Assembly (NCBI GenBank): GCA_002049455.2
Contig: KV919097.1
Span: forward strand, 1 to 37,528
Length of the DNA: 37,528 bases
Direction of reading: 5' to 3'
Origin: Porphyra umbilicalis
Lineage: Eukaryota; Rhodophyta; Bangiophyceae; Bangiales; Bangiaceae
Part shown: positions 30,438 through 37,528 of the stretch, piece by piece
Layout: each line of letters opens with the position of its first letter
Numbering within the stretch: the stretch's first letter is position 1
The notes under the pieces: generated by a model
Database searches by the model: none
What the model saw: the letters and a program-made list of their open reading frames with translations, nothing else
Told to the model about the DNA's origin: nothing
Position numbers and translations under genes: made by a program

Positions 30438-32072
30438 ATGGCCGACGAGGAGATGCGCTAACCGACCGCCGTGGGGCCCCTGACCGTGCTGTCCGACCCG
30501 TCGACGAGGGCGCCCGCGTGGGAGCGCGAGGGGGCCCGCATGGGCGTGGCGGACACGCTGGCCCACGCGACGTTCCGGGGCATCGACTCGATGCGCCCCG
30601 CCAACCTGTTCGCCAAGCACATTGCCGCCATGCCGCACGCCCTCGTTCCTTCCATCGACGACCGAGCCTCGTCGATCACCGTGGTGCGGCGTAGTCGCGA
30701 GGTGGGGTACCGCCATTCTTACGTCGGCTTCATGGACGAACCCCCTGTGAACCCGCCGTTGGTGCCGACCTTTGACTACATCCTCAGGTGCCCGCCCTTC
30801 ATCGACGTGTCGGACCCGGAAGGTACCACAACGGCTCAGCTGACGACGGCCCGCAACCACCGGGGCGGCCTCACCGGGCACCTCGTGGCTTGGCACCAGG
30901 CGGAGTACTCGAGCTGCGCCACGGCGACCCGGTCGCGCTTTTACCTGCCGGCTCCCGCGTGGTTGTCCGGGGTCGAGGTCCCGTACGGCTGCATGGTGGA
31001 ACTCCCGTGGGTGCACGCCTACGCCACGGACGACCTCTACGCGGGACTGCGCACCCCGTGGGCCATCTCCCGTAGCGAGTGGGCTCTCGCGGCGGCCGTC
31101 GTTCTCCTCGAGACCTTCCGCACCCGTTGGGTCTTGTGGCGGTATCCCCCGCGTCTTCTCGACTGGATCAGCTCCGTCAAGCCGTGCAACATCTGCGTCA
31201 ACGCCGCGGGTCCCGACGCGGAGGCGACCGCCATTCTCGGGGCGTTATCGGACCTCGCGGACCAGCTCCCAGACACGAAAGCCTTCCGTCAGCGCCTCCG
31301 CGCTCGTAGCACCGACCGTCGGGACCGCGAGGGTTGGATCTGGGCGTCCCTCGAGGTGGATGACGACGGGACCCGCGCCTAGGTCGCCGAGCATCCTCGC
31401 ACCTTCGATTTTCCCTACACCGCGGACATCCTCGAGGCGCGTGGCTACGGCCCTGCTCGTGGGGGTTTGGCCGCCGCCGTCTCGACCGCCCGCAGCCCAC
31501 GTTACCCCGGGGGTGGGACCGAGCTGCCTGCTTCCTCCGTGGTGACCGGCGCAGCGGGGTCGTCTCCTCCGGGTCCGTCGCCGCCTGCCGCATCCGCCGC
31601 CCCCTCCGTGGGCAACTCTGGAGGTATCCGCATCGTCTCGTTCGACCCCGTGGGGCACCGTGACATCCCCGACGTGGCCTTCGACCAACGTGATCACATC
31701 CCCTCGGATCGCGTCCCGCGGGGCTTGGCGCGCGTAGTGGCTTGCGACCCCAAGGAACTCCGCGGCTACACCACGGGGACCTTAGTAACAGGCTTGTGCC
31801 ACACCGTGGTGTCTCTTGGCGACTCGATAGCCCAGTCGGCCCGCAACCACCCCAGGGTCCCGCCTCGTCACTTGGAGGAGTTGCTCCAGCTTGTGGGTCG
31901 GCGTAACATCCACGCGGTTCTCCTTCGCGAGGTCGGCGTGGCCGCCAGTGGGGCCAACCGCCGCCAGCAGCATCACCGCTACCGCGACGTCTGCCACGAG
32001 AAGCCGCCGGCGCAGCGCCCCCGTGGTCCGCCCGGTCCCGGCTGGGGTGGGCCTTCGTCGGGCCGCCGTTGA
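30438..32072 (+). pseudogene. gag-like / unrecognised element ORF with two stops
   Basis: ATG at 30438 starts MADEEMR, then TAA (30459-30461). The same frame is then open to TAG (31380-31382) and again open to the final stop (32070-32072): 545 codons with two internal stops. Reading TAA and TAG as former CAA/CAG (Gln) would give one ~544-aa protein. The composition is balanced and protein-like (FAKHIAAMPHALVP, GYRHSYVGFMDEPPVNPP, VPYGCMVELPWVHAYATDDL, LGDSIAQSARNHPR). No zinc knuckle, protease or reverse transcriptase motif is present. A G9 purine tract (CCAAGGGGGGGGGAA) follows the stop, as a polypurine tract would, and AATAAA occurs about 125 bp later. A gag protein of a non-autonomous LTR element is my best guess, at low confidence. 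Confidence 0.45.
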
Positions 32073-32517
32073 CCAAGGGGGGGGGAATCGCAATAACAGG
32101 ATGGGGGGGGCAGTGCCCCCGGGAGTCGTAGTCGTAGCGCGTAGTAGTGTAGGGGGTCTCGTAGTGTCGACGGTGCCGTACGGCGCGTCAGCGACCAATA
32201 AAACCCAGGCGGATCGTTTGCGTATCACCCTTTGGAGAGCTCCTTGTTCGTCAGGCCGAATCCCGATCCCCCCTTGTGGTCCAACGTCCGACGGGTCCTT
32301 GCCGGTCAGCCGTCGCGTGCCACCGCCGTCCCCTGAGACCGTCCATGCGATCCGATCGCCTTGGTTCGCTTCCGGGTCGCGGGGAAGGCTGTCGTCCCGC
32401 CATGTGGTGGGGATGGTCGCGACCACGGCCACGTGGCTCCGGCCGGGACACGTGTTAAATCCGAAAACCGGCCACGATTTGAAACTTCAAAACCACATGG
32501 CCCGGATGGGAGTTGTC
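32073..32517. other. spacer between two convergent element ORFs
   Basis: It contains the G-rich tract just after 32072, a GT/TAG-rich stretch (32120-32160) and CCAATAAAACCC near 32198. It would hold the 3' end of the + strand element and the 3' end of the - strand chromovirus. No repeat linking it to the other flanks was seen. Confidence 0.35.
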
Positions 32518-35500
32518 TTAGGCGAGGAAGTCGACGACCGACCCGGCTTCTTCGACTTGTAGGCCCACACGTCGCATATACTGGTGCACCCTACGTAGTT
32601 GAAACTGAGTGGCCAACTCGAGGGTGTCTTCCTCGGGGTGATACCCCCACCAGCGGGTCCACAGTCGTAGCGTACCATCGTCAGCGACTTCATGGCCCAC
32701 GAAGGCCTCCCAGACGAAGTCCTTGCCCGTGTGTTGATGCCCCTCTGGGACCACGATGTCTTGGGGCACCCCGAAGTTCTGCAGCAGCGTCTGCGGATCC
32801 CCCGGTGGGCCCGGCGCCGCCGTCACGTGGTCGCTGCTCACCGTCTCGGGGTACCCACCGATGTCCAACGAGAGTGTGCCCTCTTCGCGGGACAGCACCT
32901 TGTACGGTCCGGCCGCGCGGGTCCCGAGCTTGTACTTGATCCGCGTGTGACCATCGACGAACACCCAGTCTCCCGTGTCGACGTCCTTGTTGACCGGCCG
33001 CACGCGGGCGTCGTAGTTTCTCTTGTACCGCCGCTGTGCCAGCGTGAGGGCCCGCCTTACCTTGCGGATCAGGTTCCGCAGCCGCGCCCGGATGACCTCG
33101 CGGATTGCTCGTGGGCTGCCGTCCGTCACTTCGGGTGTCGAGGAGCCTACCATCCGTTCCACGGAGAGACTCCGTACCCGCTCGGGTGTGACGAACTCGA
33201 GGGGTGCCACGCCGGTGCTCTGATGCGGTCGGCTGTTGTAGGCCAAGGTCAGCATCGACACCAGCTCGTCCCATCTGTCTTGGTGGTCCTCGACGTACGT
33301 CCGCAGCTGCCCCACGATGGTCCGGTTGTACCGTTCCACTTGGCCGTTTTTCTGCGGGTGGTACGTCGTGGAGTATCGGTTGGAGATCCCGAGGAGCGAA
33401 CAATCCCCTTGGAAGAACGTGGAGCGGAACTGCAGGCCATTGTCCGAAACCACCGTCGCCGGGGGCCCGAACGCCGCCTCCCAGTTGTCCAAAACGGGTG
33501 CCGCGATGGTCTCCGCGCCGATCCACTGAAGGGGGATGGCCCGCGTGATTGTGGAGAAGCGATCCACCATGACCAACGGGTGTTCGTTTCCCGCCGCCGT
33601 CCGGGGAACGGGGCCGAGCAGGTCCATACACAGATTTGTCAGCGGTTCCGTCGGGGGAAAGGTCTTGAGGTAGTTCGTCTTGCGTCGCTTGCCGACGCGG
33701 TTCCTCGCGCACTGAGTGCAGTTGGCCACGAAGGCGTAAACGTCCACCACCATAGACTCCCAATAAAACCTCCGTCGCATCGACGTGAACATCTTGTTCG
33801 CCCCCGGGTGCCCGGCTTGCAGAGGGTAGTGCTCCCGTATCATCACCCCGTAGCGCATGTGGGTCGGAACGAAGACGTGCGCAACCCCATCCAAAGGCAC
33901 CGTGCGCACCAACAGGCCGTTCGGGTCTTCGCGGAACCGAGACATGTCGTTGCCATCCATTGTCGCGCGGACCTCCTTGCACCGTCCGTCTTCTGCTTGC
34001 CCCTCGAGGAGCTCGGCGAGCGTGAGGGGGATAGAAGACCCCCCTTAGTCTCCGGCGGTAATTGCCACGCGGCCAACGAGTTGGGCAAAGCCAGACAGGG
34101 TACCGCGTCGGGTATTGCCCCCTCATCTCCCACGGGCGTTGAGATGCGTGACATCGTTTCCGCCGCTTGGTGTGACGCCCCCGGCCGCGTCTGCACCACG
34201 TAATCAAACTCCAGCAACCGCAACCGCCACCGCGCCAGCCTCTCGGGGGCCCCGTCCATGTGCAGCATCCACTTGAGCACCGCGTGGTCCGTGCGTACCG
34301 TGAAGCGGGTTCCCTCGACGTAGGGGCGGATGAGGAGGGACGCCCACACCACCGCGAGGCACTCCCGCTCCGTCGTGCTGTAATTCCGATCCGCCGCGTT
34401 GAGGGAGGGGCTCCAATAGCCCACGGGCCGCGTGGATTGGTCGGGTTGCTCTTGCAATAGGACCGCGACGAGTTGACCCGCACTTGCGTCCGTGTCCAAC
34501 GTGTAGGTGCCTTGGCTCCGCTGTAGGTCGAGGATGGGGGCCTCCGTGAGCCGCCTCTTGAGCACCTAGAATGACCCCAAGGCCTCGTCGGACAACGTCC
34601 CTCACCTGTCGGGCCTCTTGGAACTCGTTATTGCGGCCAACGGCCGCTCCTTTTGGGCGTAGTCCTTGACGAACCTCAGATAGACATTACACATCCCGAA
34701 AGAGCTGCGTAGGTCCTTCTTGCACCGCGTGGGAGAGGCCTCCTTGAGTCCGCGGATGTTCTTGTCTTGTAACTTCAGCTCCTTCCGGCCCACGATATGG
34801 CCCAAATACTTTACCTCCTGTTAAAACAAGTGGCACTTCTTGGCCTTCAGGGAGACAACCGCGCCACGCAGCGCCGTGAAGACCTCCCGGAGGTGTTCCA
34901 TGCGTTCTCCCGCCGACTGCAAGAAGACGATGATGTCGTCGAGGTACACCAGGCAGCTCTTCCACTTGAGTCCTCCGAGGATCAAGTCGATGGCCCGTTG
35001 AAAGTCGCCGCGGCATTGGACAGACCGCAGGGAAGGCAGATGTAACGATATGCCCCCTTGTGGCAAACGAAGGTCGTCTTGTCCCGATCCTCGTCCGCCA
35101 CGGGGATCTGCCCATACCCCGAGTTGCAGTCGAGCGTCGAAAGCACCTTGGCGTCCCCGAGGAAGTCAATACGATCGTCCATACGTGGCAACGGGTACAC
35201 GTCCCGCACCGTTACCTCGTTGAATTGACGGTAATCCACGCAGAACCGCATCGTCCCGTCGGGTTTCGGGACAAGGACCACCGGGAAGTCCAACTCGGAA
35301 CTCGAGGGCTCGATATCCCCGAGGTACTGTTGTCGTTGCACCTCCTTGGCGACGATGTCCCTCGAAGCATGGCTCGTCCGATAGGGCTGGGCCCGCCGTG
35401 GCCGAGCCCCGGGGGTCACCTCGATCCCATGCAGGGTGACATCGACCTTGCCGAGGTGCCCCGCCCACAGCGCCTTGTACTCCTCGAGGAGGTCGTCCAC

Positions 35501-35632
35501 GGCACCAGGAAGCGTGTCGAGGACGCCCTCCCAGTGGACCTCCGGCTGTGGACACGTCTCGTACGGCGGGTGAGGCAGTGGATGGTAAGGGTGTGCCAAA
35601 CGGTACAGGCCGCCGCTACAGAGACGGGCCAA
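32518..35632 (-). pseudogene. Ty3/gypsy chromovirus pol relic (RT, RNase H, integrase, chromodomain)
   Basis: In - strand order: reverse transcriptase from about 35560 (FPVVLVPKPDGTMRFCVDYR, STLDCNSGYGQIPV, and YLDDIIVF at about 34946); RNase H (YTLDTDASAGQLVAVLLQEQ, STTERECLAV, VRTDHAVLKWML; D, E, D); integrase with H44/H51/C81/C84 zinc finger and D113, D173, E209 catalytic triad in the 480-codon piece starting 33960; and a C-terminal chromodomain (WTRWWGYHPEEDTLELATQF). The chromodomain defines a chromovirus, whose integrase tail can target chromatin marks. Breaks: one base missing at about 35001 (in TTT), TAA 34821-34823, TGA 34602-34604, TAG 34566-34568, one base missing near 33965-34050. 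No protease or gag lies upstream; the copy seems cut at about 35740. The integrase piece itself is fully open. Confidence 0.9.
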
Positions 35633-35832
35633 GTGGATGGGGCATCAAAGGTTGGCGGTGCATATCTGGGAGGGGTTGTGGGGTGAATTTAGTGGTGAAC
35701 GTTGGTCTATTTGCCATAAAGTTGGCTGGGGAGGGGCGATAGAGCGGAAACTTTGCAGGTTTATTACAGACGACGGTCGGATGTAACCAGAGCGGGCGCC
35801 TTGGCCTCCCCGGTGCGGGTGACGGGGTCAGC

Positions 35833-36969
35833 TCAGCGATTGGCCGGCCCTGCAGCCTCCCCTCCGCATGCTGCCGTGATCTCGGCTCGCGCCGCCGGCA
35901 CGGCCGCTGCGGGCACGAGCATCGCAAGCCTTTGGCGCGTGAGTCCCCCCCGCGCCGCGTTCTCACCTGGAATTGGCCACAAGGCGACCGCGGCGGCTGC
36001 TCGGAACCAGGCCCCATCCTCCACGCGCGTGAAGCCGAAGTCTCGTGCGCCCTCTGACGCGGCGGGGAGCGGGATGGCGGCGGCGGCGTCGCCGCCGCCC
36101 GTGCGCCGCTGTTTTGCTTTGCGGCGCTTGGAGGTGGGCGCCCCCCCCGTCTGCGCGTACACGTCCGTGATAATGACGAAGTGTGTCAGTGCGTAGGCGG
36201 CGCGGAGGGCGGCAGTTGGCTCGTCTTCCAGTGCCCAAGACAGTTCGTCCCACAGGGCGGTGTGGAGCCACGGCACGAGGGCAGGGGGCAGATTGACGAC
36301 CCGCTCGGAGAGGACAACGCCGATTTTGGCTCCCGCCGCGGCAGCCGCCCTGACGCCGCCGCCACCACTGGCACCGTCTTTCGCCGCTGTCGCACTGCCA
36401 ATTGCGGCGAGCAGAGGTGCGAGCACCGCCGCGTGCGTCGCCACAGGGAGGACAGTGATAAACCCGAGCGCCTCACCGACGACCGCGGCTCCTGAGCCCT
36501 CCCCGTCATCGACGCGCACTGTCGTGCCGACGCGCGTTTGCGCTGCGACCGCCTCTGCGAGCGCGTGAGCGTGCACTGCCGCGTCGGGGACGGGAAGGGA
36601 GCGCGCCACGTCGAGGAGGAGCGACCGCAGGCGCGGCACGTCGTCGGGGCGGGGGTCGAAAAACGAAAAGGAGGCGTCCACGTAATCTTCGTCGTCGTGG
36701 TCGCCGCTTTCGCTGGCAGCGGCGGCTGCATCGTCTTCGTCGTGGTTGTCGTCGTCCTTCTGGGCAATGGAGTCGTCGCTGTGGTCGGCGGCAGGGGCAC
36801 CGCGACCGCCGCAGCTGCCGCGGCTAGCGGTGCCTTCCCCTGCGGCCGCCGCAGCATTGGGGGCATCGAGGGGAATCACGTCGCTTTCGCTTGACGAGTC
36901 AGAACCGGAAGAGGGTGGTGGGCGCGATGCCCGCCGTCGGTCCTTCGTGGACCGCTTTCCGTGCGCCAT
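35833..36969 (-). CDS. BCCIP/BCP1 family protein
   Basis: I take ATG at 36967-36969 (MAHGKRSTKDRRR) because upstream in-frame codons look like leader sequence; stop is TGA at 35833-35835; 378 aa, single exon. Residues 1-95 are basic then acidic, Ser/Asp-rich and probably disordered. The conserved domain follows: VDASFSFFDPRPDDVPRLRS (about 97-116), TRVGTTVRVDDGEG (146-159), EALGFITVLPVATHAA (166-181), AKIGVVLSERVVNLPPALVP with HTALWDELSWALEDE (214-250), and YALTHFVIITDVYA (259-272). A basic patch KRRKAKQRR (281-289) follows. Yeast Bcp1 is a nuclear chaperone for ribosomal protein L23 and human BCCIP binds BRCA2 and p21; either or both roles may apply. Ala-rich insertions make it longer than human (314) or yeast (283) versions. 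Confidence 0.85.
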   Translation of the reverse strand: MAHGKRSTKDRRRASRPPPSSGSDSSSESDVIPLDAPNAAAAAGEGTASRGSCGGRGAPAADHSDDSIAQKDDDNHDEDDAAAAASESGDHDDEDYVDASFSFFDPRPDDVPRLRSLLLDVARSLPVPDAAVHAHALAEAVAAQTRVGTTVRVDDGEGSGAAVVGEALGFITVLPVATHAAVLAPLLAAIGSATAAKDGASGGGGVRAAAAAGAKIGVVLSERVVNLPPALVPWLHTALWDELSWALEDEPTAALRAAYALTHFVIITDVYAQTGGAPTSKRRKAKQRRTGGGDAAAAIPLPAASEGARDFGFTRVEDGAWFRAAAAVALWPIPGENAARGGLTRQRLAMLVPAAAVPAARAEITAACGGEAAGPANR

Positions 36970-37528
36970 GAACTCGGCCGGGCAGGCGGGAGGGCGGGGA
37001 GGGGTGGCGTTGGATGATTTGCCTACTAGTGGCCAGTCCAGTGCTGGATGCCACCGAGGGTGGATAGCAAACATCAGCACAAAAAGAGTCAGAGTGGATG
37101 GGTGGGAAAGGGGCGCCGGGGGGAAGTGGCACGGAGGATGGTTGTGGAGACGCACGGGGCGATACGAGCTTCGCCGACACGGTGATGGGAGGACTCAGCC
37201 AAGGCACGTACGACGCAGAGCAGCATAAGCGTGACGGAAGCGTAGTTCCGCGGCGCTTCTGACTTGCTGAGAAGGTGCAGCGCCCAAGTCCCTAAGGTGC
37301 CCCAGATGGGTCATTTGCAAGGGGTGGTCAAACTGCACGCATCCGCAAAAGCGGCGTGCGTGCTCCTGGAGGGGGGGGCTCGTTTCGCCTGCTCTTCACG
37401 ACCCTGATGAGCTGCTGGGGCACCCTTGGGGGTGCCTGGGTCGGCAAGGGCTGGGTCGCGACGGATCCCCAAAAGCATGACGGAAAGGTGTTTCCTGCAT
37501 GATTCTGATTCGGAGAAGTATCTCTGGA
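36970..37528. other. upstream flank of the BCCIP-like gene
   Basis: It probably contains the promoter and leader of the - strand gene. A GGCACCC...GGGTGCC hairpin lies near 37419-37436. No other gene was seen before the window edge. Confidence 0.4.

Noticed and set aside
1..37528. CRISPR array, rRNA genes, plasmid or phage functions
   Set aside because: No regularly spaced identical repeats with unique spacers, no rRNA blocks and no prokaryotic gene layout; introns show a eukaryotic nucleus.

Overview
This window is nuclear DNA from a GC-rich eukaryote. The evidence is spliceosomal GT-AG introns of about 220-260 bp (donors GTACGT, GTATGT, GTACGC) inside recognisable eukaryotic genes: a TAF6-type transcription factor subunit, a WGR-PARP, the proteasome beta-2 (PSMB7) subunit and a BCCIP/BCP1 protein. 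Extreme GC content, Ala/Pro/Gly/Arg-rich proteins, long C or G homopolymers and few introns fit a bangiophyte red alga of the Porphyra/Pyropia kind or a similar GC-rich protist. That assignment is inference; nothing here fixes the species.

Layout. 1-237 is the 3' end of an unidentified + strand gene. 636-2178 is a candidate 1.5-kb element with 22-bp inverted ends. 3976-4991 (+) is a probable gene with a myristoylation-type N-terminus and an internal duplication. It is followed on the - strand by TAF6-like (5742-7648) and a two-exon WGR-PARP (8293-10365). 12935-13831 (+) is a two-exon gene for a 213-aa protein with two similar helical modules. 14524-15868 (-) is a three-exon PSMB7. 35833-36969 (-) is a BCCIP/BCP1 homologue.

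From about 17.2 to 35.7 kb the window is a graveyard of mobile DNA. A broken TPR gene of the short-repeat 'GDRAANVEEALACYRRALEVR' style is interrupted exactly inside one repeat by a 1.4-kb element. That element carries a small ORF, which is itself split by a 382-bp hAT-type MITE with a perfect 8-bp target duplication. Next come a TA-flanked Tc1/mariner (pogo)-style element (a second, partial copy lies at 27059), a near-perfect foldback MITE, a decayed KDZ-type (CxC-cluster) transposase gene, a Tc1/IS630-type DDE transposase with three in-frame TGA codons, an unrecognised gag-like long ORF, and a convergent chromovirus (Ty3/gypsy with chromodomain) pol relic.

Two patterns run across the window. 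Every in-frame stop placed in the relics can be explained by a single C-to-T or G-to-A change from a Gln, Trp or Arg codon. Every reading-frame break placed, in host genes as well as relics, is of the one-base-missing kind, and several sit in homopolymers, which suggests systematic sequence error. The host genes concern transcription initiation, ADP-ribosylation at DNA breaks, proteolysis and ribosome/nuclear chaperoning; they do not form one pathway.
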